Shown piece by piece: positions 52,496 through 61,466 of a stretch of DNA of 64,000 bases (the stretch's first letter is position 1; each line of letters opens with the position of its first letter). The stretch is from Fen-1258 sp027348115. GTDB lineage: Bacteria > Bacteroidota > Ignavibacteria > Ignavibacteriales > Melioribacteraceae. The translations under genes were made by a program, and so were the position numbers. A model generated the notes under the pieces. That model did not search any database. It saw only the letters and a list, made by a program, of their open reading frames with translations, and was not told where the DNA came from. The stretch spans positions 1 through 64,000 of the forward strand of contig DAIEQA010000097.1 of NCBI GenBank assembly GCA_027348115.1, read 5' to 3'.

Positions 52496-53878
52496 TTGGA
52501 AAAGAAGATATTTATTATTGATGATGAAGACTCAATTTTGAAAATGCTGATACATTGGGTTAAGAACCAATGGAATTATGATGTAAAGGTTTTTACACGA
52601 GGAGACGAATTTCTGAAATCCTTAAATGAGGAACCGGATTTAGTGCTGTTAGACATTATGCTGCCGGATATAAACGGCAATGAAATTCTTCAAAAGATAA
52701 AGCAGAGAAACCCGATGCTGCCGGTAATAATGCTTTCTGCCCAGGGAAGCGTGGAAGTTGCCCTCGATTCAATCCGTTTCGGCGCATTCGATTACTTTCC
52801 GAAACCGATCGACAAAAACCGTCTTGAATTTGCCGTTAGAAATGCAATCAAAAATTATGATCTTGAACGCGAACTTGAAAAGCTAAAAGAGAATCTTAAG
52901 CGCGAATATAGTTTTGATAATATAATCTCCGCAGATAATAAAATGCAGGACGCGTTTAAGATGATAACCAAAGTTCTCGATAACGACATCACCGTTTTGA
53001 TCCAAGGCGAAAGCGGAACCGGAAAAGAATTGATTGCCCGCGCAATTCATTTTAACGGCAACCGGAAAAACAGCCCGTTTGTTGTTGTTAACTGCGCTTC
53101 TATTCCGCGTGAATTATTGGAAAGCGAATTGTTCGGTCATGAAAAAGGCGCGTTCACCGGCGCGCATCAAAGGAAAATCGGCAAATTTGAATTAGCCAAG
53201 GGCGGCACTATATTTCTAGATGAGATTGGCGAAATGGAAATGTCGCTTCAAGCAAAAATATTAAGAGCTATTCAGCAAAAAGAATTTGAACGTGTCGGCG
53301 GCAACGAAGTAATAAAAACCGACGTGCGGATTATATCCGCAACAAACAGGGATTTAAAACTCGCCGTAGACAATAAACAATTTAGGGAAGATCTTTATTA
53401 TAGATTAAGTTCGTTCCCCATTCATATTCCGCCGCTGAGGGAACGTAAGGGCGACATTGTTGTTTTAATAAATCATTTTATCGAGCATTTTAACCGGAAG
53501 CTGGGCAAAAAAATAAAAGGCGTAAGCAAACCGGCGCTCAAAATTATTTACGATTACGACTGGCCGGGCAATGTGCGCGAACTGGAAAATATGCTGGAGC
53601 GATGTATTATTTTAACCGATAAAGAAATGGTCGATGTCGACATTTTGCCTTCCAATATAAGCTCATATATGGCCGGGACAAGTCTTCCCGGCAACGGCGT
53701 ATTTTTCGGCGATGAGTCCCCGATTATCCCGTTTGAAAAATTGAAAGAGGAGGCGATTCGTCACGCGCTTAAAAGCACGGAAGGAAATATTGTTGAAGCC
53801 GCCCGCAAACTTAAAATTGGAAGAGCTACTCTTTACAGGTTGATGGAACGTTATAAGATAGAATCGCCCAAGGAATAA
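52496..53878 (+). CDS. NtrC-family sigma-54-dependent response regulator
   Basis: A 460-residue activator. The receiver domain (1-120) has the acidic pair IIDDEDS and the phosphoacceptor Asp53 in LVLLDIMLPD. The AAA+ domain has IQGESGTGKE (about 170-180), GAFTGAHQRKIGKFELA at about 219 and LDEIGEM; the C-terminal Fis-type HTH reads GNIVEAARKLKIGRATLYRLMERY. Start codon TTG with GAGG upstream. Cognate kinase is the PAS histidine kinase 14 bp upstream. With the GAF activator at 42612 this is one of two sigma-54 activators in the window. Confidence 0.95.
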   Translation: MEKKIFIIDDEDSILKMLIHWVKNQWNYDVKVFTRGDEFLKSLNEEPDLVLLDIMLPDINGNEILQKIKQRNPMLPVIMLSAQGSVEVALDSIRFGAFDYFPKPIDKNRLEFAVRNAIKNYDLERELEKLKENLKREYSFDNIISADNKMQDAFKMITKVLDNDITVLIQGESGTGKELIARAIHFNGNRKNSPFVVVNCASIPRELLESELFGHEKGAFTGAHQRKIGKFELAKGGTIFLDEIGEMEMSLQAKILRAIQQKEFERVGGNEVIKTDVRIISATNRDLKLAVDNKQFREDLYYRLSSFPIHIPPLRERKGDIVVLINHFIEHFNRKLGKKIKGVSKPALKIIYDYDWPGNVRELENMLERCIILTDKEMVDVDILPSNISSYMAGTSLPGNGVFFGDESPIIPFEKLKEEAIRHALKSTEGNIVEAARKLKIGRATLYRLMERYKIESPKE

Positions 53879-53916
53879 CTAATTGCATTTTTTAGGCAGA
53901 TTAAAAAGGTGGAAGG

Positions 53917-54258
53917 ATGGAAATTGTTGAAGAAATTATCGATGATATAGTTGTTGAAATTATAAACCTCGATAGGGCCACTTTGCGCGAAGCAGAGGAG
54001 CTGAAAGAAAATATTAACGAGCGAATCTCGAACGGATATAAAAAAGTAATTATCGATCTCTCTTCCGTCGAGTTTTTGGATTCGACTTTTTTGGGTGTCA
54101 TTGTTAACACTCTTAAAAAAGTTGCAAAGATGGGCGGCGATCTGAAACTGGTCGGGTTTAAACCGGTTGTCCGTTCGATGTTCGAACTGACCCGCCTGTT
54201 CAGGGTTTTCGAGTCATACGGCGAATTGCAAGACGCAATTAGAAGTTTTCATAATTAA
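53917..54258 (+). CDS. STAS domain protein (anti-sigma factor antagonist type), second copy
   Basis: A 113-residue STAS protein, paralogous to the one at 48251. It carries VIIDLSSVEFLDSTFLGVIV, with Asp-Ser-Thr at the expected phosphorylation site, and ends FESYGELQDAIRSF. Located 38 bp after the NtrC regulator and 67 bp before the SpoIIE-type phosphatase, which would be its natural dephosphorylating partner in a partner-switch module. The serine kinase/anti-sigma member is not found nearby. Confidence 0.9.
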   Translation: MEIVEEIIDDIVVEIINLDRATLREAEELKENINERISNGYKKVIIDLSSVEFLDSTFLGVIVNTLKKVAKMGGDLKLVGFKPVVRSMFELTRLFRVFESYGELQDAIRSFHN

Positions 54259-54325
54259 TTTGCATTTACAAATTGATCGATCATAATCACAACTTTATTG
54301 GCAAATATTTATCACCGGAAATAAA

Positions 54326-55468
54326 TTGACGGAAAAAAGCGGCAAAACAACCGGCACAATTCTTCTCGTCGAAGATGAATTTAACATTGCAAAACTCTTC
54401 AGCTTTAATCTTACCAAAGCGGGATTCAAATGCGAGGTTGCAAAAAACGGAAGAGAAGGATTGGAAATGACCGAAAAACTTCGCCCGGACCTTATAATCA
54501 GCGATGTAATGATGCCGGAAGTTGACGGTTTTGAATTTCGAAAACGTCTTTTGGAAAATCCGGAACTGAAACAGATTCCTTTTGTATTTCTTACGGCAAA
54601 AGGTGAAGAAGATGATATTTTACAGGGATATGATCTTGAGATTGAAGATTATATAATCAAGACTTCCAGCCCCAAAGTAGTAATTGCCAAGGTGACGGCA
54701 ATTCTTAAAAGTCTTGAGAAAGAAAGAGTAAAAGTTGTTGATGAAGTACAGAAAGCAGCGGATAGTATGGGGGCTAAAGTTGTTCCCGATGAGTTTCCGA
54801 AACTTGACGGCTTTTTAATTAGGCATTGGCACCTTCCGTTTAAAAATGTTCCGGGCGGAGATTTTATAGATTACTTCAAAATGGACGAAGATCATCTTGC
54901 AATTATTTTAGGCGATGTTATGGGCAAACGCTGGGGCGCGTGGTATTTTGCGGTTGCCTACGCCGGTTATGTTAGAAGCGCGGCCAGGTTTGTCATTGAA
55001 TCTTCACACGAATACCTGCCGAGCCATATTCTTCAGAAAGTAAACGAATCTGTTTATATGGACGAGCGCATTTCGGAAGTATTCATTACTCTTTCCGTAA
55101 TTATTCTTGATAAAAAAAATATGGTTGCCAAATATGCCGGCGCCGGCGATTTGCCTATAATCTATAAATCGAATGAAGTCCTGAGAATAGAATCGAAAGG
55201 CGTGCTTCTTGGGTTTAGTAAATCCGGCGAGTATGAAGATATTGAGATGAAATTAAATTCCGGCGACGAGTTGTTTTTAGCCACCGACGGCATTACCGAG
55301 GCGCGTAATAAAGCCGGGGAATTTTACCGTGCAGAAAAATTTGAAAAATTTTTAGGCAACCTGAATCCAGGCGAAGATTCGATTGAGCAAATCAAAAAGG
55401 AAATTTTTGCTTTTACGGAAAACGAACTTGAAGACGACGTGAGCGTGATTGCCGTCAAAGTGCTTTGA
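54326..55468 (+). CDS. Response regulator with SpoIIE-type PP2C phosphatase output
   Basis: A 380-residue protein: a receiver domain (about 10-130, LLVEDEFNIAKL, Asp60 in LIISDVMMPE, Lys region FVFLTAKGEED) joined to a SpoIIE/PP2C phosphatase (about 165-380) with PGGDFIDYF, ILGDVMGKRWGAW, YAGAGDLPIIYKSN and FLATDGITEARN plus a final ELEDDVSVIAVKVL. The metal-binding Asp residues are present. It links a histidine-kinase signal to dephosphorylation of STAS proteins, such as the two in this window. The start is TTG with GGAA six bases upstream. Confidence 0.93.
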   Translation: MTEKSGKTTGTILLVEDEFNIAKLFSFNLTKAGFKCEVAKNGREGLEMTEKLRPDLIISDVMMPEVDGFEFRKRLLENPELKQIPFVFLTAKGEEDDILQGYDLEIEDYIIKTSSPKVVIAKVTAILKSLEKERVKVVDEVQKAADSMGAKVVPDEFPKLDGFLIRHWHLPFKNVPGGDFIDYFKMDEDHLAIILGDVMGKRWGAWYFAVAYAGYVRSAARFVIESSHEYLPSHILQKVNESVYMDERISEVFITLSVIILDKKNMVAKYAGAGDLPIIYKSNEVLRIESKGVLLGFSKSGEYEDIEMKLNSGDELFLATDGITEARNKAGEFYRAEKFEKFLGNLNPGEDSIEQIKKEIFAFTENELEDDVSVIAVKVL

Positions 55469-55489
55469 GATAATTTCTTGTTATAAATA

Positions 55490-56458
55490 TTACGAAAGTA
55501 TTCTTTGAGAAAGCGATTCAAAGGTTTTGTCGTCAATAAATACCTGCCGGAAAATATCAATAATAATCTCTGCGGAAATTTTTTCGAAATCTTCCTTCCT
55601 CGGCACAATTAGCAATCCGCCTAAATCAACAACTGCCGGGCTGATTAGCAAACGGCCGTCGCCCTCGGCAAAATATTGATCCGGCCTGTGCTTGCCTCTC
55701 GGAAATATTATTACCTGCCATCTTCCGTTAATGAAAGACGAAATCATATTCAGCATCGGCTCTTCGGATGAGCGTGTAATATCTTTAAGAGCGTCGTAAA
55801 CCCTTTTTATTTCGGCAACCAGGGGTTCAAGGTAAGCAGAACTAAGAAACACAAATTTGCGCATTGAGTCATCGATGAGGCGGCATTCGGTTTCATTCAA
55901 CCTAAAAAATTTTTTTGTATATCTGTTGGCAATTTCCGGCAAGTTGTTTTCGATAGGCATCGCCTTAAACGGTGCTGCCTGGAAATGCAGATGGTCCGGC
56001 GCCGAAGCGCCGCATTTAGGACCGTTGTAAAGAATTGTAAAGCTTTCTTCTGCCTCGCGGGCAAGTTTTAGAAAATCCGAAAAATGCCGCTGTATGGATT
56101 GTAGCTCGTGTACGTCTTTTGTAATTGTGTAATGCCTGTTGAATATTGGATAAGGGTTACAAAGAATATTAAATGAAGAGTTGAACCGGAGTATCTTTTG
56201 TTCTGCCGGAAGATTTCTTTCGCAGAGAAAGCAAGGCCGGGCTTCTATAGCCTGCTTTGAGACCTCTGCCGAAGACGAAACTATTCTTGCCGGATTGTAC
56301 TGAACCGTAATATCGCAGCCGTCAAAGCGGAAAATTTTAGTCTTAACTTTTTCGAGGTTTATATAATTATCTCTTAAAAGCGGCCATGTTAATTTTTGTT
56401 CTTCGAGCAGCTTAACCATTTCTTGAGCGAGCGATATTGAATTCGTTGCGGCTTTCAT
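55490..56458 (-). CDS. DUF4922 family protein (HIT/GalT-like)
   Basis: A 322-residue protein of the Bacteroidota-type DUF4922 family. It has two cysteines in RPCFLCERNLP, and the HIT-like triad region GASAPDHLHFQAAPF (HxHxQ), a fold used by nucleotidylyl transferases such as GalT and Ap4A phosphorylases. No substrate is known. Its ATG overlaps the stop of the glycosyltransferase upstream (ATGA at 56455-56458), so both are translated together and probably act in the same pathway, for example nucleotide-sugar handling. Confidence 0.82.
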   Translation of the reverse strand: MKAATNSISLAQEMVKLLEEQKLTWPLLRDNYINLEKVKTKIFRFDGCDITVQYNPARIVSSSAEVSKQAIEARPCFLCERNLPAEQKILRFNSSFNILCNPYPIFNRHYTITKDVHELQSIQRHFSDFLKLAREAEESFTILYNGPKCGASAPDHLHFQAAPFKAMPIENNLPEIANRYTKKFFRLNETECRLIDDSMRKFVFLSSAYLEPLVAEIKRVYDALKDITRSSEEPMLNMISSFINGRWQVIIFPRGKHRPDQYFAEGDGRLLISPAVVDLGGLLIVPRKEDFEKISAEIIIDIFRQVFIDDKTFESLSQRILS

Positions 56459-57921
56459 TTTTTGTCAAGCGCGTTCCCGGTTTGTCTCGCAAATATCTCG
56501 AACGTACGAAGTCTGTCTTTATAAGAATTGTTTAGGTTAAGTCTGTGAATGTTAAGCGCTGCATCAGTATTGCCTTCCCATCGCCTGCAGAAGTAGATTG
56601 ACTCGTAAATTCTTCCAATCTTATACTCCCTGGAAATAGTAAGACCTAAAAAATAATCTTCGCCGTAACTTACGTTCGGAATATTTATTTCTCTTAGAAG
56701 CGGAGTATAAAAAGCGCGTGGCGCTCCCAGACCGTTAATGCGGAGGGCGTTATTCGGTCCGTTCTCCTCGCTCCATTCTTTATGGTCAATCAATCCAGGC
56801 GGAATTTCATTTAAGCCGAAATCCGTTAATGTGTAAGACCCGATAACCATTGCGCATTTTTCTTTTTTAAACGTGTCTACTATTTTTTGAAGAGTACTCT
56901 CATCTTTATATATGTCGTCGCTGTCAAGCTGAACGGCAAATCTGCCGCATAATTTGTGGTGGACTCCCTCATTCCAGCAGCCGCCAATTAACAAATCCCG
57001 GCTTCCCGGGATAAGATGTACAAAGTTGTTATGCCTGCTTGTGTAGGCATTTAGAATTTCCGTTGTTCCGTCTGTAGAATGATTATCAATTACAATTACG
57101 TTGAACTTAAAATTAGTCTTCTGATTTATCGCCGACTCTGCGGCATCCTTTATTGTCTTTGCTCGGTTTTTTACAGGGATAATTATAGAGGCCTCATATT
57201 CAAAATTTGTATCTCTTTCGAATTCGATTGCCCGGAACGGAGGGACGACGGAAGCTCCTATTCTTTTCAAATGTTCTGTTGCCGCTTTCTCCATCTCTAT
57301 TTGCACTTCACGATTTCTTGGATTGACATAATCGAACTGTTTCTCTCCGGATTTTCGGTTGTTGTTGTCATCTACTGTGTACAAAAATTCTGGAAGGCGT
57401 AAAATTCTTCCTGTCTCCGAAATTCTTAGCCGCAAATAGTATAGTCCGGCATAATTAAAATTTTCGGTGGAAGCGGTTACCGCGTCTATAAAGTCCTTAG
57501 TTCTTAAAAGAAGAACGGAGCCAAAGTCGAAATCGTCACGTATGCTGCCCGGCTGATAATCGATTGTTGGGTGAGGTTGAAGCAGGCCCTCTTTATTTTC
57601 ATAATAATCGGAATAAATTACGGATGCGCCGGATTGCCTTGCGGCGGATAATAAACGTTCTATTGCAAAATTACCAAAACTTATTCGAGACGGTTTAATT
57701 TGCAGCAGAATATAATCTGTCTTTACCCTGCCGGATAGTTCTTTTATCGAGGAAGAGCAGTTGATGTTATTCAGCAAGAGATGGTTTATTCCTTCAAGTC
57801 CGCGGGCTGAGTTGGAGAATGTAACAATATCCTCTATCGGCCCTCGACTTTTCAAAAATTCAACGGTTTCTAAGGTTGACGGGCTATTCGAAAATGGAAT
57901 AAAGGCGGTTATCTGTTTCAT
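56455..57921 (-). CDS. Family 2 glycosyltransferase with N-terminal unassigned half
   Basis: A 488-residue protein. The second half (about 245-470) is a GT-A glycosyltransferase family 2 domain: ASIIIPVKNRAKTIKDAAES, VIVIDNHSTDGTTEIL, AVQLDSDDIYKDE with the DxD-type metal site, and YGEDYFLGLTISREYKIGRI. The first ~235 residues begin ITAFIPFSNSPSTLETVEFL and look like a second, degenerate glycosyltransferase-like fold, including SGASVIYSDYYE. Cytoplasmic; likely adds sugars to a lipid or surface glycan. Overlaps the DUF4922 gene by 4 bp. Confidence 0.85.
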   Translation of the reverse strand: MKQITAFIPFSNSPSTLETVEFLKSRGPIEDIVTFSNSARGLEGINHLLLNNINCSSSIKELSGRVKTDYILLQIKPSRISFGNFAIERLLSAARQSGASVIYSDYYENKEGLLQPHPTIDYQPGSIRDDFDFGSVLLLRTKDFIDAVTASTENFNYAGLYYLRLRISETGRILRLPEFLYTVDDNNNRKSGEKQFDYVNPRNREVQIEMEKAATEHLKRIGASVVPPFRAIEFERDTNFEYEASIIIPVKNRAKTIKDAAESAINQKTNFKFNVIVIDNHSTDGTTEILNAYTSRHNNFVHLIPGSRDLLIGGCWNEGVHHKLCGRFAVQLDSDDIYKDESTLQKIVDTFKKEKCAMVIGSYTLTDFGLNEIPPGLIDHKEWSEENGPNNALRINGLGAPRAFYTPLLREINIPNVSYGEDYFLGLTISREYKIGRIYESIYFCRRWEGNTDAALNIHRLNLNNSYKDRLRTFEIFARQTGNALDKK

Positions 57922-58258
57922 TATCCAGCAAATATTTGATAAGCCAAATTATAAAAATCCTCTAATACATGAAATTGGTTTAACACCACGTTATCCGGTC
58001 GCCTCATGCTCATCGATACTCCGAACGAGACGGTAACGTTCAAATTTTAATTATGATGAAGCTTCAAAATGTCCCGGGTGTGCCGGCATTTTTGCCGCTT
58101 GAGCCTGAGATGTTCAATTAAATTTTGTTAATGTATCTCAAAAAGTTTTGAAATCGGGCTGTTTTAAGGGGACTAATATCTGGAGATAGTCCAAAAGGTT
58201 GTTTTGTATCTATTAAAATTTCTAAATTTGCCTCCGGTAGTTAGATTAAATCTGAATA
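57922..58258. other. 337-bp divergent intergenic region
   Basis: This separates the glycosyltransferase gene (minus) from a small exported-protein gene (plus). There is no ORF of note. A short dyad GGACTA (58170-58175) / TAGTCC (58187-58192) with an 11-base loop lies about 65 bp before the plus-strand start. I see no convincing promoter elements. Confidence 0.55.
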
Positions 58259-58612
58259 ATGAATAGAAAATTGAAATTCAAAACAATCAAATATGGTGTG
58301 TTCTTTCTGGTAATCGGCCTTTTCATGTTTGGAGGATTGCAAGCAAAGACCTTACATGCCGCCGACCAGTTAGTGAAGAAGGTAAACTTGTGTCATACTC
58401 ACGAGTTAAACTTTACAGATGAGAAACCCGGCATTGTAGCTTCATCGTTCATTAATGAATTTCATAAAGATTTAAAAGAAAATTATGCTTCCATTGCTTC
58501 TTCATCGGGATGGAAGTGTTCAGACAACTTCATTTTTGCCAGTTACCTCTATTATTCCGGCGAAAATAAAAATCGAACTACTTTCCGGTTCCTTTCCGGG
58601 TTAAAAATATAG
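58259..58612 (+). CDS. Small exported protein of unknown function
   Basis: A 117-residue protein with a basic N-terminus and a hydrophobic segment (YGVFFLVIGLFMFGGLQA, cleavage near AKT), so probably a signal peptide. The mature ~90 residues have two cysteines (VNLCHTHELNF and GWKCSDNF) and no family I recognise. It lies 75 bp upstream of the RlpA-like gene and may be cotranscribed with it. Composition is like that of its neighbours, so it looks like a real gene rather than chance, but support is only the signal peptide and the coding context. Confidence 0.5.
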   Translation: MNRKLKFKTIKYGVFFLVIGLFMFGGLQAKTLHAADQLVKKVNLCHTHELNFTDEKPGIVASSFINEFHKDLKENYASIASSSGWKCSDNFIFASYLYYSGENKNRTTFRFLSGLKI

Positions 58613-58687
58613 CGCCACCTGTAGCTCCGCCTAAGTTTTCCGTTTACTCCTATAATCAAGGTATGTTAAACAAATAAAGAGGTAGTA

Positions 58688-59170
58688 TTGCGTACGATAA
58701 AAATAGTTTCCATTAGTCTTATAGCCGCTTGTCTTCTATGTGTCATAAATCTAAGCGACACATCGGCCGGTGAGAATAGTGGCTTTACTAAAATAACCGT
58801 AAGCAAAGATGCAAAACCGAATTTTTCCTCGGTCGATTTTAACGACAAGGGAACTATGATAGCATCTTGGTATGGTCCCCGTTTTCATGGTAAGGTAACA
58901 GCCAATGGAGAAATCTATGATCAAATGGCTCTTACCGCCGCACATAAATCTTTACCTTTTGGAACAATCTTAAGAGTAACCAACCTTAGAAACGGTAAGG
59001 TTGCAATTATTAGAATTAACGATAGAGGTCCTTATATTGAAGGACGCGACCTGGATCTTTCTAAAGGTACTGCCCAGGCATTGGGAATGATCAACAGGGG
59101 TGTAATCAAAGTTAAAGTTCAGGAACTTGCGATTAATAGTTACGGCGGCATAATTTCAACGCTTAATTAA
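58688..59170 (+). CDS. rlpA: RlpA-like double-psi beta-barrel protein
   Basis: A 160-residue exported protein. After a signal peptide (VSISLIAACLLCVINLSDTSA) and a ~35-residue linker comes a full RlpA double-psi beta-barrel: ASWYGPRFHGKVTANGEIYD, MTAAHKSLPFGT-like ALTAAHKSLPFGTILRVTN and IRINDRGPYIEGRDLDLSKG, with the Asp of DRGP that is catalytic in RlpA lytic transglycosylases acting on denuded glycan strands. There is no SPOR domain, so septal targeting is unlikely and it is not lipidated. The start is TTG with AGAGG upstream. A strong terminator follows at 59176. Confidence 0.9.
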   Translation: MRTIKIVSISLIAACLLCVINLSDTSAGENSGFTKITVSKDAKPNFSSVDFNDKGTMIASWYGPRFHGKVTANGEIYDQMALTAAHKSLPFGTILRVTNLRNGKVAIIRINDRGPYIEGRDLDLSKGTAQALGMINRGVIKVKVQELAINSYGGIISTLN

Positions 59171-59175
59171 AACTA

Positions 59176-59205
59176 AAAATCCTTTCGAAGGATTTTTTTA
59201 TTTTT
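59176..59205 (+). terminator. Rho-independent terminator after the RlpA-like gene
   Basis: AAAATCCTT (59176-59184) and AAGGATTTT (59188-59196) form a 9-bp stem with a TCG loop, followed by TTTATTTTT, six bases after the stop codon. Confidence 0.88.
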
Positions 59206-59344
59206 AAGCGTCGAGTCGAAATTTCTTGAACTTCATGAATTAAAGTATATTTTTCATGGGTATAATAAAATTATTATATAAAATTTTTAAGAGTAATTTT
59301 TTCACAAATAACCATTAACCTATCACCAAATAAAGGAGTGTCTT

Positions 59345-59983
59345 ATGAAAGGACGGATACTATCTGTTATTGTGATTTTATTCTTAAGCGCCTCAATGTT
59401 GTTAAAAGCACAAAGCAATTTAAGTTTTGGTCCAACGGTTGCTTTGAACTTTGCTACTTTTAACGGTAAAGATGCAAACGTTCTTGGTAATCCCGGCTCA
59501 AAGACCGGCATTGCTATCGGCGGTTTAATGAATTATAAATTTGCCAATATGTTTGCTCTTCAGCCGGAACTTGCTTTTACAATGAAGGGAGCGTCCGGTT
59601 CATCGAACGGTGTAAATTACACCTATACTGCGAATTACCTTGAGCTGCCTGTACTTCTTAAAGTCTATGTTCCGCTTGGCGTTAGCGGCCCGGTAAAATT
59701 AAATGGTTATGCGGGTCCTTCGCTGGGTATTAATCTTGCTTCAAGTGTGGAAGCCCAGGCAGGCGGCCAAACTGGAAATCAAGATTTGAAAAACCAAACT
59801 AAAAGTGTTGATATTGGATTAGTATTTGGCGGCGGCGTTTCTTTTGCTGCCGGAACAGGCATGATGGATCTTTCACTAAGATATTCTTTGGGGCTTACAA
59901 CGGTTGATAATTCCGGCAGTAATTTAAGCATTACAAACGGAGTGTTTGCAATCGTTGCTCAGTACGCATTTAGTCTCAAATAA
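59345..59983 (+). CDS. Outer-membrane beta-barrel protein (porin family)
   Basis: A 212-residue protein with a signal peptide (GRILSVIVILFLSASMLLKA) and a mature barrel-like sequence rich in Gly, Asn, Ser and aromatic strands: NLSFGPTVALNFATF, GGLMNYKFANMFALQPELAF (a motif common in Bacteroidota PorT/OMP_b-brl_2 proteins), KVYVPLGVSG and a final strand VFAIVAQYAFSLK. The start is preceded by AAAGGAG. The function is unknown. It ends before a perfect terminator at 60005 shared with the convergent two-component kinase gene. Confidence 0.83.
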   Translation: MKGRILSVIVILFLSASMLLKAQSNLSFGPTVALNFATFNGKDANVLGNPGSKTGIAIGGLMNYKFANMFALQPELAFTMKGASGSSNGVNYTYTANYLELPVLLKVYVPLGVSGPVKLNGYAGPSLGINLASSVEAQAGGQTGNQDLKNQTKSVDIGLVFGGGVSFAAGTGMMDLSLRYSLGLTTVDNSGSNLSITNGVFAIVAQYAFSLK

Positions 59984-60004
59984 AAAATTATTATAAATGT
60001 CTGC

Positions 60005-60037
60005 AGCGGTATTCTTTTTTAGAATACCGCTTTTTTT
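60005..60037 (+). terminator. Rho-independent terminator between convergent genes
   Basis: AGCGGTATTCT (60005-60015) pairs perfectly with AGAATACCGCT (60021-60031) around TTTTT, and a run of Ts follows on the plus strand (60031-60037), abutting the stop codon of the histidine kinase gene on the other strand. Confidence 0.88.
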
Positions 60038-61460
60038 ATATAACGGGAAGTATTAAAGAGATAATTGTTCTTTCGTTAATTATCGATTCAGCTTTAACTT
60101 CGCCTCCGTGAAGAGCGGCAATAGATTTAACAACAGATAATCCTAAACCCACGCCGCCTGTATTTCTTGTTTGTGTTGTATCTGCCCTATAAAACCGATC
60201 GAATATTTTTGTCATAGCTTCAGCGGAAATTCCCTCACCCTCGTTGGAGACTTTTATTACTACGCTGCTTCCGTTCATTTCCGTTTCAACAATAACCGGC
60301 GTTTTTTCGGAACCGTATTTAATTGCATTATCAACCAGGTTGGAAAGCGCCTGGGTTATAAGCGATGGATCCAACATAGCTTTTATTTCTTGTCCGGGCC
60401 GTAAAATTATTTCCATTTCCTTATCCTTGCCCAGGATATTCATATTGTTTACCAGCGAAGCCAAAAATGAATTTAAAGCCATTTCCTTTTTTTCAATGTG
60501 TATTAAAGTGTTATCGCTTTTGGAAATGAAAAAGAGATTATCCACAATTTTGATTAACCTAATCGTCTCTTCGTAGTTGCTTCTTAAAACCTCGATATAC
60601 TGCGGCGGTGTCTTTGTGGATTTTAATGCAATTTCAATTTCGCCCCGTAGAATTGTTAGCGGAGTTTTCAATTCATGTGCGGCCGAAACCGAGAATTGGT
60701 TCATGTAATCTACGGACTTTTTGATTCGCTGGATCATCTCGTTCATCTTGTTAACCAACCGGCCGTACTCGTCCATATATTCCCCGCCGGGAATTATTTC
60801 TTCCAAATTTTGCGCTGTAATTTCTTCGGTCTTCTTTATAATGGCGTCTATCCTCGATAAAGATTTTGAGGAAAGAAGTGCCCCGCCGATTAATGATATA
60901 ATGAAAAACAGCGGAGCTATTTTTATGTAAATGCTTCTAAGACTGTTCAAAGTCTGGGCAATAAATTCCTTGGGGTACGCCACAATTACAACATAGCGCT
61001 TTCCCCTCAACTGGCAAACCCGCACCACGTCTTCGGAAAGATCGTTGTTGGTATAATCGAATACGGCTTCCTTTTCCTTTCTGTTTGGAAATTTCATTTC
61101 GAACTTTCCGAGGTTAGCCGTTTTGAAAACTATTTTTTTCTGGGTAGCTATTTCGATAAACGTGTTTCTTCTATTAAAAACAATTGCATCGTAAATAATA
61201 TCCCAAATCAATTCGTCTTCCGTTTGATATACTGCTCCGGGTTGAAAAGAATCAAGATCGACGTGTTTTTCTTCTACAACTCTTAGAATTGCCTTGGCCT
61301 GGGCTTTTAAAGTTGTGTCGAGATTTGTATGAGTGATTTTATAAAGGTAGACGTAAATTATAACGCCAAGCAAAATTTCAAGAATCAAAAAAAGGGAGGA
61401 ATACCAAATTGTAATTTTAAACCGCGTTGTTCTTAAAAAGGGATTGTATTTAGTAAGCAT
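60036..61460 (-). CDS. Sensor histidine kinase (OmpR-system partner, HAMP type)
   Basis: A 474-residue membrane kinase. Two transmembrane helices (about 16-38 and 182-202) flank a periplasmic sensor of about 140 residues; a HAMP-like linker, HisKA with SAAHELKTPLTILRGE (His262) and HATPase_c with ALSNLVDNAIKYG, VSNEGEGIS and TGGVGLGLSVVKSI follow. It senses an envelope signal and phosphorylates the response regulator encoded immediately upstream (six-base gap). It resembles CusS/QseC-like kinases; the signal is unknown. Confidence 0.94.
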   Translation of the reverse strand: MLTKYNPFLRTTRFKITIWYSSLFLILEILLGVIIYVYLYKITHTNLDTTLKAQAKAILRVVEEKHVDLDSFQPGAVYQTEDELIWDIIYDAIVFNRRNTFIEIATQKKIVFKTANLGKFEMKFPNRKEKEAVFDYTNNDLSEDVVRVCQLRGKRYVVIVAYPKEFIAQTLNSLRSIYIKIAPLFFIISLIGGALLSSKSLSRIDAIIKKTEEITAQNLEEIIPGGEYMDEYGRLVNKMNEMIQRIKKSVDYMNQFSVSAAHELKTPLTILRGEIEIALKSTKTPPQYIEVLRSNYEETIRLIKIVDNLFFISKSDNTLIHIEKKEMALNSFLASLVNNMNILGKDKEMEIILRPGQEIKAMLDPSLITQALSNLVDNAIKYGSEKTPVIVETEMNGSSVVIKVSNEGEGISAEAMTKIFDRFYRADTTQTRNTGGVGLGLSVVKSIAALHGGEVKAESIINERTIISLILPVI

Positions 61461-61466
61461 TTGAAA

